From assembly GCF_013410065.1 (NCBI RefSeq), contig NZ_JACCCW010000001.1:558001-622000 (forward strand): a DNA stretch of 64,000 bases, written 5' to 3'. The notes beneath the pieces are model-generated. The model was not told the DNA's origin. It worked only from the letters and a program-made list of their open reading frames with translations, and ran no database searches. Shown here in pieces: positions 1-9,256 of the stretch; the first letter of the stretch is position 1, and each line of letters begins with the position of its first letter. The position numbers and the translations under genes are program-made. Origin of the DNA: Granulicella arctica (GTDB taxonomy: Bacteria > Acidobacteriota > Terriglobia > Terriglobales > Acidobacteriaceae).

Positions 1-2
1 GG

Positions 3-158
3 GTGCAGGCGGGCAAGATTGTCGGACTGCTTGCGGCGCAGGTTGGCGGCAAGGGTGGTGGACGGCCGGATCTTGCTGAGGCGGGCGGCAGCGATTTGGG
101 AGCGCTGGATGGCGCACTGGCGCATGCGGCTGAGGTTGTGGGCGGCCTGCTGGGATAA
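3..158 (+). CDS. alaS: Alanyl-tRNA synthetase, C-terminal fragment (partial at window start)
   Basis: The window opens inside a reading frame of 51 codons that ends with TAA at 156-158. It carries the glycine-rich [15 protein letters not shown] signature of the DHHA1/C-Ala region of alanyl-tRNA synthetase, the enzyme that charges tRNA-Ala in the cytoplasm. This is the extreme C terminus; catalytic and editing domains lie upstream of the window. The frame has no start codon here. Identification rests on the signature alone, but it is very characteristic of AlaRS. Confidence 0.9.
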   Translation: MQAGKIVGLLAAQVGGKGGGRPDLAEAGGSDLGALDGALAHAAEVVGGLLG

Positions 159-514
159 CGACGAAGCGCGGGAGGAGGAGTTTCTTCGACCGCGCTTTGC
201 TTTCGTTTGAACAGGCACAGTCTATAGGGCTTGTCCAAGCGTTACAGTAAGCGCCGGGGCGGATACTCTGCATGCAGCAGACAAGGACAAAATACAGAGG
301 TCCTTCACGGGGCCTGCGGCAGGACCTGCGTTCAGGATGACGACGTAAAACAAACAACTGCGAAAACGTGAAACAAACAACCGCAAACATTCTGTGAAGG
401 ACAGTTTGGGGGTAGGTTCTCAGGCAAGGCTGAAGACGGCATTACATGTTCCAATGTGAAATTTTGCAGGGTGCCGTTGGGAGTACCCCGTGCGATTCGC
501 TCGGGATTTGAGCG
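159..514. other. Intergenic region with a dispersed-repeat copy
   Basis: About 355 bp between alaS and the amidase gene. Positions 296-345 carry a 'ggtccttc...caggatgacg' element matching the repeats near 50.4-50.5 kb and 51.37 kb. A short imperfect direct repeat (acaaacaac) follows at about 350-385. I see no convincing gene. Confidence 0.5.
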
Positions 515-2707
515 GTGGGAGCGCTTAAACTGACATGCAGGGTGGATGCCGGCGTGCAGTCTTTTTTCCCAATTCGAGTGTTGCGATGGGCGTCTTGTGC
601 GTTGCTGCTGACGAGCTGCGTGCCTGTGTTTGCGGCGACGAAGACGCAGAGACGACCGAAGCTGACGCCTTGGGAAGAGGCGGAGCACGGGCGCGAGACG
701 CTGGAGGCGATCCCCGCAGAGGCGCGGACGAAGGCGGATTACGATCGTGCGCTCGATGGCTTTCGGGCGATCTACCATGAGAATCCGGGAGATGTGCATG
801 CACCTGCGGGCGTTTTTGCTGTGGCGGAGATTCTGGCGGAAGAGGGTCGAGGGCTCCATGACGCCAAGCGTCTGACGGCTGCGGTAGGGCAGTATGAGTT
901 TTTGCGGACGCAGTATCCTGCGTGTTCGCTGCGGGTGCAGGCTCTGCTGGCTGAGGCGCAGATTGAGCAGAACGACCTACAGGATGCGAAGGCCGCGAAG
1001 GAGCGCTATCGGCTGCTGCTGAAGCAGTCTCCGAAGAGCGACGAGGCGGAGGAGGCACGGGCGGCGCTGGCGGAGATGAGTCGTCCGGCGGCGAGTGATG
1101 CGGAGCGACGGATGCGGCCTGAGATGGCGACTGTGGATGCTGCTCCTCCGGTGAACTCGAATGCAGTTGCGGCGCAACCTCTTCAGACGGCACAGGATGG
1201 TGATGCTGCTTTGACGCCGGTAAGCCGCGCTGTGGCTCCCAGGCAGGGGCCGCTGGCGCTGGTGTCGGGGATTCGGCATTGGTCGACGCCGAACTATACG
1301 CGGGTGGTGATCGACCTGGGCGATAACGTGACGTATGAGGCGGCTCGGGTTCCGAATCCGGATCGCATCTATTTTGATCTGCATGGGACGCGGCTGGCGC
1401 AGGAGCTGGTGGGCAAGAGCTTTGCGGTGACGGACGACGGCTTCCTGAAGAAGATACGGGCGGCTCAGTTTCGCGATGAGATGACGCGGGTGGTGTTGGA
1501 CGTGAACGATGTGACGGAGTACTCGGCGTTTTTGCTGCCGAATCCGTACCGGCTGATTATCGATATTCATGGTCAGACGACGCAGGCTGGAGGTCGTCCG
1601 GCGATGGCCTTGCTGCCTGCGGAGGCGACGGTGATGAAGCCGGGGGGCGAGGTGAAGGCTGCTGCTCCGGTGAGCGCGACGCCGGTTCCGAATACGACGG
1701 CGACGAAGTCGAAGAGCTCGCTTGAGGTTGCTTCGCTGAGCGATCAGCCGGGCCGGGTGGAGGCGACGCGCAGACCGACCTCGAAGCCGATCTCTGCGGT
1801 CGTTCCGACCGTGGCGGATCAGGGTGTGGCGGGCGATACGCAGGCTGCGGTGACGACGGCGGACAGTGCCACTACTCCTGCTCTTACGAAGAAGACGCGG
1901 AAGGGCAAGTCAAGTAGCGCGACGGAGGCGGCGGTGCCTGCTCGTGCGGCGGTGCCTACGGCGGATGGTCAGACCTCGCTGGTGCGGGCGCTGGGGTTGA
2001 AGATCGGCCGGATTGTGATCGATGCGGGCCATGGCGGACATGACTCGGGAACGCTTGGGGTGGATGGTATCGAGGAGAAGGATGTGGTGCTCGATGTGGC
2101 GCTGCGGCTGGGCAAGATGCTGCATGACCGGCTGGGCGCGGAGATCATCTATACGCGGTCGGATGATACTTTTATTCCGCTGGAGACGCGGACGGCGATT
2201 GCGAACAAGGCGCAGGCGGACCTCTTTCTTTCGATCCATGCGAACTCTTCGCCGGATGCGGATGCGCGTGGGGTCGAGACATACTATCTGAACTTCACCT
2301 CGGAGCCGGATGCATTGCAGGTGGCGGCACGAGAGAACGCCGTCTCGGACCAGTCGATCCACCAACTGAGCGATCTGGTGAAGAAGATTACGCTGAAGGA
2401 CAAGATCGACGAGTCCCGTGAGTTTGCGGGGGATGTGGAGCAGGGTCTGTACAGCGGTCTGCATGCGGGCAATGCAGGCTTGAAGAACCGGGGCGTGAAG
2501 AAGGCTCCGTTTGTGGTTCTGATTGGGGCGAATATGCCGTCGGTGCTGGCGGAGATCTCGTTTGTGACAAATCCGCGGGATGCGAGCCAGTTGAAACAGC
2601 CGGAGTATCGGCAACGGGTGGCGGAGAGCCTGTACACGGGTGTTGCAAAGTATGAGTCGGGGTTGAGCGGCGTGCATGTACCGGTGGAGCGGGCGAGCGG
2701 CCAGTAG
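515..2707 (+). CDS. N-acetylmuramoyl-L-alanine amidase (AMIN + Amidase_3)
   Basis: Periplasmic zinc amidase that cleaves the amide bond between MurNAc and the stem peptide, probably for daughter-cell separation. Residues 22-41 look like a signal peptide. Residues 60-190 are alpha-helical and TPR-like. An AMIN peptidoglycan- or envelope-targeting domain spans about 246-352, followed by a Ser/Thr/Pro/Ala-rich linker (360-490) and the Amidase_3 domain (498-715). All expected metal or catalytic positions are visible: H506 in DAGHGG, E521 in EEKD, H575 in SIHANS and E680 in LAEIS. At 730 aa it is longer than AmiC because of the TPR-like extension. The start is uncertain: GTG 515 has a poor ribosome site, and GTG at 542, 554 or 578 would keep the signal peptide. 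Confidence 0.9.
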   Translation: MGALKLTCRVDAGVQSFFPIRVLRWASCALLLTSCVPVFAATKTQRRPKLTPWEEAEHGRETLEAIPAEARTKADYDRALDGFRAIYHENPGDVHAPAGVFAVAEILAEEGRGLHDAKRLTAAVGQYEFLRTQYPACSLRVQALLAEAQIEQNDLQDAKAAKERYRLLLKQSPKSDEAEEARAALAEMSRPAASDAERRMRPEMATVDAAPPVNSNAVAAQPLQTAQDGDAALTPVSRAVAPRQGPLALVSGIRHWSTPNYTRVVIDLGDNVTYEAARVPNPDRIYFDLHGTRLAQELVGKSFAVTDDGFLKKIRAAQFRDEMTRVVLDVNDVTEYSAFLLPNPYRLIIDIHGQTTQAGGRPAMALLPAEATVMKPGGEVKAAAPVSATPVPNTTATKSKSSLEVASLSDQPGRVEATRRPTSKPISAVVPTVADQGVAGDTQAAVTTADSATTPALTKKTRKGKSSSATEAAVPARAAVPTADGQTSLVRALGLKIGRIVIDAGHGGHDSGTLGVDGIEEKDVVLDVALRLGKMLHDRLGAEIIYTRSDDTFIPLETRTAIANKAQADLFLSIHANSSPDADARGVETYYLNFTSEPDALQVAARENAVSDQSIHQLSDLVKKITLKDKIDESREFAGDVEQGLYSGLHAGNAGLKNRGVKKAPFVVLIGANMPSVLAEISFVTNPRDASQLKQPEYRQRVAESLYTGVAKYESGLSGVHVPVERASGQ

Positions 2708-2751
2708 TCCGCTAGGCTTAACGCTTCGTGCGGGTGTAGTCTGAGCGAGGT

Positions 2752-3924
2752 ATGGGTCTTTCTCCTCGATCTACCGCGCTCATGCGACGTGTCGCAACTG
2801 TATCCCTGGCGACTGCGATGAGCGCTTCCCTGCTTGCGCAGGCTGCCCCCGTAGTCCTGAATGAACCTGCTGCTCCGCTGCTGCCGCAACGCTTCGGCGC
2901 GTGGGAGATGCAGGCTCCGGCGACGACGAGCAACGATGCGAGCCAGATTGACGCTGCCCATGTTGCCGAGTTGCAGGAAGACGGGTTCAACCGCTTCTCG
3001 ACCGCGAAGTATGTGCGAGGCGGAGCGACGCTGAACGTGCAGGCGCTTCAGTTTGTGGATGCTACGGGTGCCTCGGCGGCGTTGAGCTTATATCGTGCGA
3101 GCCATGCTGGGTTGCGGGCTATGCCTGCGGGACAGAAGCTGGGAACGGAGTCTGCTGCGGGAGACGGCGAGGTGCTGTTGCGCACGGGCAATACGATTGT
3201 GATCGCGAACTCTGCCCAGGTGCAGCCCAGCGAGTTGCAGGCGCTGGCGGTCACGCTGCCGAAGATCAGTGGGCCGAGGGGGATGTCTCCTCTGCTGCCG
3301 ACATTGCTGCCAGGCAAAGGATTGGCACCGGAGAGCGTGCGCTACTCCCTGGGGCCGGTGAGCTATGCGGCGACTGGCGGCGTGCTGCCTGCGGAGATTC
3401 TGGGCTTTGAGAAGAGCGCCGAAGAGGTGACGGCAAACTATGTGGCGCGCTCCGGCAAGGGGACGCTGACGCTTCTGCTCTATCCGACGCCACAGATCGC
3501 GGGCGACCGGGGCCGGGGCATTGCGGCGTGGGTGAACGCCCACCATGACGGCCTGGGGACGGTGAAGATGCGGCGCGAGGGGCCGCTGGTGCTGATGACG
3601 ACGGGAGGCTTCGCTGCCGATGACGCCCAGCAGATGATCGAGAACATTCATCTACAAGGCATAGTGACCTGGGACAAGCCTATGCCTCACGAGTTCCACT
3701 CGGAGGTTCGCAAGACCGCCAGCCTGCTGATGAGCATTGCGATACTGTCGGGCGTGTTGATGCTGGCGGCAGTGCTGCTGGGGCTGTTTCTGGGTGTGGG
3801 GCGGGCGAGTATCCGGGTACTGATGGGGAAGCCTGCGGCCAGCGAGCCGGAGTTTCTTGGCCTGGGTTTGGAGCGCGGCCCGACGAAGGCTATCCGCCGA
3901 CAGGACGACCCGGCGGTTGGGTGA
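2752..3924 (+). CDS. Secreted/membrane-anchored protein, DUF6599-like
   Basis: 390-aa protein of unknown function, 44 bp downstream of the amidase and possibly cotranscribed. It has a signal peptide (about 1-30), a soluble periplasmic part beginning with a conserved-looking LLPQRFGAWEM segment, and one C-terminal transmembrane helix (about 322-350) with a short basic tail. From memory it resembles the DUF6599 family common in Acidobacteria; that assignment is not checked. No catalytic motif is evident. The neighbouring amidase suggests an envelope role, but this is inference. Confidence 0.75.
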   Translation: MGLSPRSTALMRRVATVSLATAMSASLLAQAAPVVLNEPAAPLLPQRFGAWEMQAPATTSNDASQIDAAHVAELQEDGFNRFSTAKYVRGGATLNVQALQFVDATGASAALSLYRASHAGLRAMPAGQKLGTESAAGDGEVLLRTGNTIVIANSAQVQPSELQALAVTLPKISGPRGMSPLLPTLLPGKGLAPESVRYSLGPVSYAATGGVLPAEILGFEKSAEEVTANYVARSGKGTLTLLLYPTPQIAGDRGRGIAAWVNAHHDGLGTVKMRREGPLVLMTTGGFAADDAQQMIENIHLQGIVTWDKPMPHEFHSEVRKTASLLMSIAILSGVLMLAAVLLGLFLGVGRASIRVLMGKPAASEPEFLGLGLERGPTKAIRRQDDPAVG

Positions 3925-4070
3925 ACAGAAAAGTTGAACCAGCCATGGTGCAGACGAAAGGCTAAGCGTCTCATTCCAAGTGGCTTTCTTTCTGGCCCTT
4001 ACAGATAAAAGCAAATGAAAGGCGAATACCCTCGAAGGCATTTCTCCCGTTATGGGAGGAGTAACTTATT

Positions 4071-4092
4071 CATACATAACAAGTTATGTATG
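4071..4092. promoter_or_regulatory. Perfect inverted repeat, candidate operator
   Basis: Arms CATACATAAC and GTTATGTATG are perfect complements separated by AA. The site sits 13 bp upstream of the -35 box at 4106, a position typical of an activator or repressor site. The regulator is unknown. Confidence 0.5.
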
Positions 4093-4105
4093 GCGAGTTT
4101 AGTCC

Positions 4106-4134
4106 TTGACACCGGATTGGGCCGAACTTAGTAT
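4106..4134 (+). promoter_or_regulatory. Strong sigma-70 promoter
   Basis: TTGACA (4106-4111), a 17-bp spacer and TAGTAT (4129-4134). The -35 is perfect and the -10 differs from TATAAT at two positions. Transcription would begin near 4141, upstream of the 4188-4218 terminator and 160 bp before the GH28 start codon. Confidence 0.6.
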
Positions 4135-4140
4135 TTCGCC

Positions 4141-4218
4141 AGAAAGTTCTGATGGCTTTGCCTCCGTTGGAACTGTTCTCCCTAAAGAAAGGGCCGCCCT
4201 GTTGCCGGGCGGCCCTTT
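4141..4218 (+). ncRNA. Candidate small RNA or attenuated leader
   Basis: About 78 nt between a strong promoter and a strong terminator. The 5' part can form small hairpins (CAGAA/TTCTG and GGAAC/GTTCT) and the 3' end is the 12-bp terminator stem. No open reading frame of note lies in it. It could be a stand-alone small RNA or the premature-termination product of a leader for the GH28 gene. It matches no RNA family I recognise. Confidence 0.4.
4188..4218 (+). terminator. Intrinsic terminator hairpin
   Basis: AAAGGGCCGCCC and GGGCGGCCCTTT form a perfect 12-bp stem around a 7-nt loop. The T-run is the 3' edge of the stem, so it may act in both directions. It lies 84 bp before the GH28 start codon. 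Confidence 0.7.
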
Positions 4219-4301
4219 CGTCTGCCGTTGAGGGAGCCGGTTCGACCGTCGTTCGGTGAATATGCTAGGTTTGCTGGACGTATTCGGCGGAGGTAGGACC
4301 A

Positions 4302-5732
4302 ATGTTCTGGCAGTCGGGCTCGGGTTTTGCAGTGCGTGTGGCGATCGTGTCAGGGGTGGGGATGGCTACCCTCTTTGCGTCCGCTCAGGATACCCGTACG
4401 ATGACGGAGCCTGTCATTCCGCCCTCCTGCTCGACCCTTCCTGCCCAGTTGCTGGCTACAAACAACAGGCTGGACGCGGGCGATGAGGGCAAGCTGGACA
4501 CGAAGCGCATTCAAGCGGCTCTCGACGCCTGCAAACCGGGGATGGCAGTGGAGCTGCGCCCGATGAGCGGCAACAATGCTTTTCTAAGTGGGCCGCTTGA
4601 CCTGCGTGCGGGGGTGACGCTTCTGATCGACGAAGGGGTGACGCTGTATGCCTCTCGTGACCCGAAGGACTATGACCTGGGCGGAGGGTTGTGCGGGACG
4701 ATCCTGACTGGGGCCAAACAACCGGAGTTGTCGCCACAGGGGTGCCGGTCGCTGATTCGTGCGGAGAATGTGAAGAATGCGGCGGTGATGGGCGATGGCG
4801 TTATTGACGGGCGGGGCAGCTCGCAGTTGATTGGGCATGGCTATAGCTGGTGGCAGATGGCTCGTAAGGCTGAGCCGGACAATGATCGCTACTACAGTTC
4901 GCGGCTGATTGCGGCGAACCATGCAGACGGTTTCGTGCTGTACCGGATTACGCTGCACAATGCGCAGAACTTCCACGTGGTGGTGAATGGGACGGACGGC
5001 TTTACGGCTTGGGGCGTGCATCTACAGACGCCGACGGTCAAAGGGACCGACGCGCGTAATACGGACGGCATCGATCCGGCCAGTTCGACCAATATCACAG
5101 TGGCTCATAGCTGGATTGATAATGGCGACGACAATATCGCGATCAAGACGGGCGTGACGCATATGAGCGTGCTCGACAACCACTTCTATGACGGGCATGG
5201 GATGTCGATTGGGAGCGAGACGGATACGGGCGACAGCTTCCTGCTGGTGGATGGGTTGACGGAGGACCATACGACGAGCGGCATCCGCATCAAGAGCAAT
5301 GTGACGCGGGGCGGCAGCGTGCATGACCTGATCTACCAGAACATCTGCATGCGGGATGTGAAGAATCCGATTGCGATCAGTCCGTATTACATGGGCCAGA
5401 CGGTGGAAGGGTTTGACGATCCGAAGTATACGGGCGACAAGATTCCGGATTACACGGGGATCATCATTCGTAGCGTGGTGGATTCGACGCCTGGAGATGT
5501 GCTGATCGCGGGACTGGACGAGGCGCACCGAACAGAGGTGAGGCTGGACAACGTGAGCATGAAGGGCTCGAAGGCGCATGGACGGTTCGCTACGGTGACG
5601 ACCGGGCAGGGTGGCTTCGACATTGACCTGAGTGGGACAGAGATCACGGTGGTTCCGGCGAAGGGTCTCGCAGCAGGGGTGCTGACGGGACCGGTGTACC
5701 GTTGCGAGGGGAAATTTGTGCCGATGCAGTAA
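4302..5732 (+). CDS. Glycoside hydrolase family 28 (polygalacturonase-type pectinase)
   Basis: Secreted 476-aa inverting hydrolase that should cleave alpha-1,4-galacturonide (or rhamnogalacturonan) linkages in pectin. Residues 1-29 look like a signal peptide. The right-handed beta-helix carries the GH28 active-site set: NTDG (253-256), GDD (275-277), GHG (298-300) and RIK (329-331). The start is set by GGAGG at 4289-4293, 8 nt before ATG 4302. The gene follows the promoter-terminator unit at 4106-4218, so leader attenuation is possible. Substrate subtype cannot be told by eye. Confidence 0.9.
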   Translation: MFWQSGSGFAVRVAIVSGVGMATLFASAQDTRTMTEPVIPPSCSTLPAQLLATNNRLDAGDEGKLDTKRIQAALDACKPGMAVELRPMSGNNAFLSGPLDLRAGVTLLIDEGVTLYASRDPKDYDLGGGLCGTILTGAKQPELSPQGCRSLIRAENVKNAAVMGDGVIDGRGSSQLIGHGYSWWQMARKAEPDNDRYYSSRLIAANHADGFVLYRITLHNAQNFHVVVNGTDGFTAWGVHLQTPTVKGTDARNTDGIDPASSTNITVAHSWIDNGDDNIAIKTGVTHMSVLDNHFYDGHGMSIGSETDTGDSFLLVDGLTEDHTTSGIRIKSNVTRGGSVHDLIYQNICMRDVKNPIAISPYYMGQTVEGFDDPKYTGDKIPDYTGIIIRSVVDSTPGDVLIAGLDEAHRTEVRLDNVSMKGSKAHGRFATVTTGQGGFDIDLSGTEITVVPAKGLAAGVLTGPVYRCEGKFVPMQ

Positions 5733-5776
5733 GAATTTGGCGAGATGCGGGTGTAGCCGCTAGAATGGTTCTGTAG

Positions 5777-5854
<78 letters not shown>

Positions 5855-5877
5855 TTTTCAGTAACTTACATCCCCAA

Positions 5878-6150
5878 TTACAAATTCATCAAACCACTGT
5901 GACCAAGATTGTGCCTTTCTTGGTTGCGGTGGTTGATGCTTGCACCGAGCTTGGGAACGGTTGCGAAGGTATGTCTGGCAGAGTACAGAACAACCTCAAC
6001 GGACATGTTGAGCCGCTTCTTCAGGCGCTGGAAGCTGCGGCTTACTGAGATCACGTCGACGTGTTTTCCTGCGTGTCCAACGCAAGATGAGGGGAATACC
6101 CAGACGGCGTCATTCTGTAGAGTGGAGTTTTTGCTATTTGCACCAGCGCT
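5878..6150 (-). pseudogene. Tyrosine integrase, C-terminal remnant
   Basis: The minus strand reads in one frame from just after the DUF1501 stop to TAA at 5880-5878. Recognisable phage-integrase features are a WVFPSS segment, a GKHVDV segment and the SARHTFAT block holding the conserved R-x-x-H of the active site. The part after HTFAT appears shortened: the segment expected to hold the GH(S/T) box and catalytic Tyr is missing or garbled. The N-terminal half is absent. The position beside tRNA-Thr is where an island integrase belongs. I infer this is the original integrase, now inactive. Confidence 0.7.
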
Positions 6151-6153
6151 CCC

Positions 6154-7488
6154 TTATCCCATAAATCCAAGCTTATTCACGCTAAACGCGGATAGCGTTG
6201 GAAATACTGTCGCCAGCTGCGTTTGCTGTACTCCAAACCACTGAGCAAGTGTCGACGCATACTGCACACTCGCTGTCGATGGAATCCATCTTCCATTCGA
6301 TCCCGAATCATCTGGCCCACCAAGCTGCAAAGTCGGATAGGTCCCATACATACTCCCACCCTTCACGGCTCCGCCCAGCACAACATGATGCGAACCCCAC
6401 CCATGATCACTGCCACTATTTGAGTTTGGCTGGAGCGTTCGACTAAAGTCCGACATCGTAAATGTCGTCACCTGCTGTGATACGTCGAGCTCCTGCGTCG
6501 CTTGATAAAATGCCGCAACCGCCTGGCTGATCTCTGTCAGCAACACCGCTTGTGTATTCAATTGAGACGAATGGGTATCAAAATTCCCTATGCCGCAAAA
6601 GAATATCTGCCGTTGTACCCCCAACGCAGCTCTTACCTGAATAATCTGTGCCACTTGTTGCAACTGTGCTGCCAGCGGATTATTCGTTGGAAAGGCCGTC
6701 TGTAGTGAAGGCACTGATTGCACAGCGTCAGACAGAGCAGTCGCATATTTGTAAGCATTGCTCGTAATTGCATTATCTGCCTGTACCAGCGACACTCCAC
6801 TCTTCATCGTCAACATCGCTTGCGCAACAGCTGTTCTCGACGAGCACTCCGATCCCTCCGAACACGTCACCGCACCGATACTTCCGGGAGATACAGCCAC
6901 AGGCGTCGTTGTCTGCCCATCACAAAACAGGGTATCCCCAGCCACCGACGTAATCATCGGAATAGAAGCATTACTGTTGTAGGCGGAAGCGAGTGCATCT
7001 GCCATTCGTCCAGCCCACCCGGTTGGTGTTGCTACGCTCTTCGCCGCGTTCTGCCACTCCAATTGCTGGTCGGGGTGAGAAAACAAATTGCTCGGCACTG
7101 GTTGCCCTGCCACAAACTGTGCCTGTGTCAATGGCTGCACTAACGTCCCAACATTGGCCACAATCGCCGCACTTCCCGAATCCACCAGTGCTCGCAACTC
7201 CGGCATACTCGGATGTAACCCAAATGTTGGCATCGAATTCAACTGCAACACCGTACTCTGCGCCAATGCCAAAGGACCGCGAATAGTTTTATAGTTCGCA
7301 TATCCCGGCGGATCAAACGGGATCAAAGTGTTATTCCCATCATTACCTCCATACATAAACACGCACACGAGTGCTTTGTAATCGCTCGATGTCTGCGCTA
7401 GAGCATTCATCAATCCAAATGGACGTAACCCCAAGGCATTGCCCGCTGCAACAAGTGATGCACACCGGACAAAACTTCTACGATTCAT
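6154..7488 (-). CDS. DUF1501 family exported protein (Tat signal)
   Basis: 444-aa protein with a twin-arginine motif (NRRSFVR, residues 2-8) and hydrophobic stretch, so export in folded form is likely. The alkaline-phosphatase-like DUF1501 fold is suggested by MYGGNDGNNTLIPFD (about 45-59) and the GTYPTLQLGG C-terminal part. Function is unknown; family members are usually encoded next to a DUF1800 gene, as here. The start ATG has AGGTGA a few bases upstream, and the upstream DUF1800 gene ends 19 bp away, so they form an operon. The frame looks more A+T-rich than flanking chromosome, in line with acquisition. Confidence 0.9.
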   Translation of the reverse strand: MNRRSFVRCASLVAAGNALGLRPFGLMNALAQTSSDYKALVCVFMYGGNDGNNTLIPFDPPGYANYKTIRGPLALAQSTVLQLNSMPTFGLHPSMPELRALVDSGSAAIVANVGTLVQPLTQAQFVAGQPVPSNLFSHPDQQLEWQNAAKSVATPTGWAGRMADALASAYNSNASIPMITSVAGDTLFCDGQTTTPVAVSPGSIGAVTCSEGSECSSRTAVAQAMLTMKSGVSLVQADNAITSNAYKYATALSDAVQSVPSLQTAFPTNNPLAAQLQQVAQIIQVRAALGVQRQIFFCGIGNFDTHSSQLNTQAVLLTEISQAVAAFYQATQELDVSQQVTTFTMSDFSRTLQPNSNSGSDHGWGSHHVVLGGAVKGGSMYGTYPTLQLGGPDDSGSNGRWIPSTASVQYASTLAQWFGVQQTQLATVFPTLSAFSVNKLGFMG

Positions 7489-7507
7489 GGGTCACCTTTT
7501 CTTTGCC

Positions 7508-9169
7508 TCAGTGCATTACCTTGTATTCAGAACTACTAATCACCAGATACACAGCCACCCGCACTCGCTGCCCAATGTCCGTCAGGCTAGAGATCTCATT
7601 CACAATCATCTCCTTCATAGCAGGCGGCATTCGCCCATGCAGAAACATCACTCCCAGCTTATCGGCCAGAGCACTCGGATTCCCTGCCAATTGCCCCATC
7701 GCACTCGTCACCGTCAGGTTGCCATTGAATCCGGAGATCTGGTTCTCCGACAACTCGTCTGCCAGTGTCAGCCTCTGCTGAACAGCGGCTGTATTCTCCA
7801 GTCCAAACTCCGGCGCATTCAACGCAGTTCCAGGAATCACATACGATGGCGAAAAGAAGTTGAAGACGCTGGACGACCGCAGCGGAATCTCACCAAGCGG
7901 ACTCGTATAATTCCGCAACCCTACATACGCCCCTTGCTTCGCTGTGCCTGTATTTATGTCCATATACTTCAGCGCCTGCATTACATTCGTCAGATACAGA
8001 ACCGGTTCCCGCAAATGGCCGCCATCATGGTTCGGATCCCAATCCCCGGCCCGGGCTTCAGAATCTTTCAGAATCGCCGTGATCACGGCAGACATATCGC
8101 CACGAATACCGCCTCCATTGTCGATAAAAACCCGGCTCACCCGTTCCACATAAGGAGACGAAGGCGTGCTCGTCACCAGGTGTTGTATTAGCTGCTTACA
8201 GATGAATGGAGGTAGATTCGGATGCGCAAAGATATTATCCAGCGCATCTTCCAGATCCTGCGATGTCGACTGTCCTGCTGGTAGCACCACATTATTCAAC
8301 AACGTCTTTGACGTCATATCGTGTGCTGAATCCACCGCTGCCATCGGCATCGAGTAGTTTGGGACGTAGTATGGAAAGCTTGCCGGAGCCACACCTGTCG
8401 AAGTTGCGTACGTCCACCCCGTATACACTCGTGCAAAGGCCTGCACCTGCGCCTCCGTGTACGCAGGAATCGTATCTCCCGAAGCATCTGTCTGCGCTGT
8501 GCCATCGCTATTCAGCATCACTGGACCAATCGAAAACAACTGCATCATCTCGCGCGCATAATTCTCATTCGCAATCTGTCCTGCTGGCGCCTTGCTACTG
8601 TTCACGATGTTCTGGTACTGTCCCATCCCTGGCGATAGTGTCACGTCTTCCATGATTGTGCGCCAGTTGGCAAACGCATCTTTTGCAAGGGTGTTGTAGT
8701 ACTGCGGCGCTGCGTTCCCATCGATAGCCTGCGTTGATACAACCCACATCTCACTTAACGCAAACGCAACTCTCTGTCGCAACTGATCTGGCGCGGTTAA
8801 AGCTGTCTGCCAGAACTCAGATTCAAAGCACACACCCGGATCACCCATGCACGCTTTCGGTAGTGGGTCCGACAACACCGCCAACGTTGTCTGTGGGGTA
8901 TTGAGCTGCTCTGTAATATAGGCATTCAGCCCAATCTGCTGCACATACGTGATATCAACCGCGCGCACACCAAACGTAGTTTGGTCCAGCAAACGGCTCG
9001 CCTGCGTCACCGTCGGCGTGGCCCAATCAGATGGTCCGACTTTGTCAATATTTTTTGTGCTGTCTGTTGACCGTGCGCTCTCCGGTACGACTAAGGATTG
9101 TCCCTGTGCCGGATACGAAATCAGTAAAACAAACAACGCGCCAGCGGGTAAAAGTCTGCCATTTAGCAC
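7508..9169 (-). CDS. DUF1800 family exported protein
   Basis: 553-aa protein of the DUF1800 family, typically 450-600 aa and of unknown biochemistry. An N-terminal signal peptide (about 1-23) is followed by the family hallmark ASRLLDQTTFG near residue 58, a helical region containing NENYARE(M)MQLFSIG, and a LPPFICKQLIQHL segment. The start is GTG 9169 with GAGG about 9 nt upstream. It precedes the DUF1501 gene by 19 bp in the same direction. Such pairs are thought to act together at or outside the cell envelope; that is family context, not seen here. Confidence 0.9.
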   Translation of the reverse strand: MLNGRLLPAGALFVLLISYPAQGQSLVVPESARSTDSTKNIDKVGPSDWATPTVTQASRLLDQTTFGVRAVDITYVQQIGLNAYITEQLNTPQTTLAVLSDPLPKACMGDPGVCFESEFWQTALTAPDQLRQRVAFALSEMWVVSTQAIDGNAAPQYYNTLAKDAFANWRTIMEDVTLSPGMGQYQNIVNSSKAPAGQIANENYAREMMQLFSIGPVMLNSDGTAQTDASGDTIPAYTEAQVQAFARVYTGWTYATSTGVAPASFPYYVPNYSMPMAAVDSAHDMTSKTLLNNVVLPAGQSTSQDLEDALDNIFAHPNLPPFICKQLIQHLVTSTPSSPYVERVSRVFIDNGGGIRGDMSAVITAILKDSEARAGDWDPNHDGGHLREPVLYLTNVMQALKYMDINTGTAKQGAYVGLRNYTSPLGEIPLRSSSVFNFFSPSYVIPGTALNAPEFGLENTAAVQQRLTLADELSENQISGFNGNLTVTSAMGQLAGNPSALADKLGVMFLHGRMPPAMKEMIVNEISSLTDIGQRVRVAVYLVISSSEYKVMH

Positions 9170-9256
9170 GGAGAATTACCTCGCAATTATGAAAATGAAT
9201 TTCACAAAGTGCACCGTCGGCCTGATAAAAGAGGTCAAAAAAGGGGAATATATGAA

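Larger units (their letters stand above)
3925..4301. other. Intergenic region with operator-like palindrome, promoter and terminator
   Basis: 377 bp upstream of the pectinase gene. It contains, in order, a CTCCC/GGGAG hairpin (4044-4058), a perfect inverted repeat (4071-4092), a near-consensus sigma-70 promoter (4106-4134) and a strong intrinsic-terminator hairpin (4188-4218). Each is listed separately. Confidence 0.6.

Noticed and set aside
19..210. 63-codon ORF at the window start
   Set aside because: Out of frame with the clear AlaRS C-terminal signature in frame 3.
332..1193. Long minus-strand ORFs opposite the amidase gene
   Set aside because: Arg/Pro/His-rich shadow translations of a high-G+C gene; the plus frame has clear domains.
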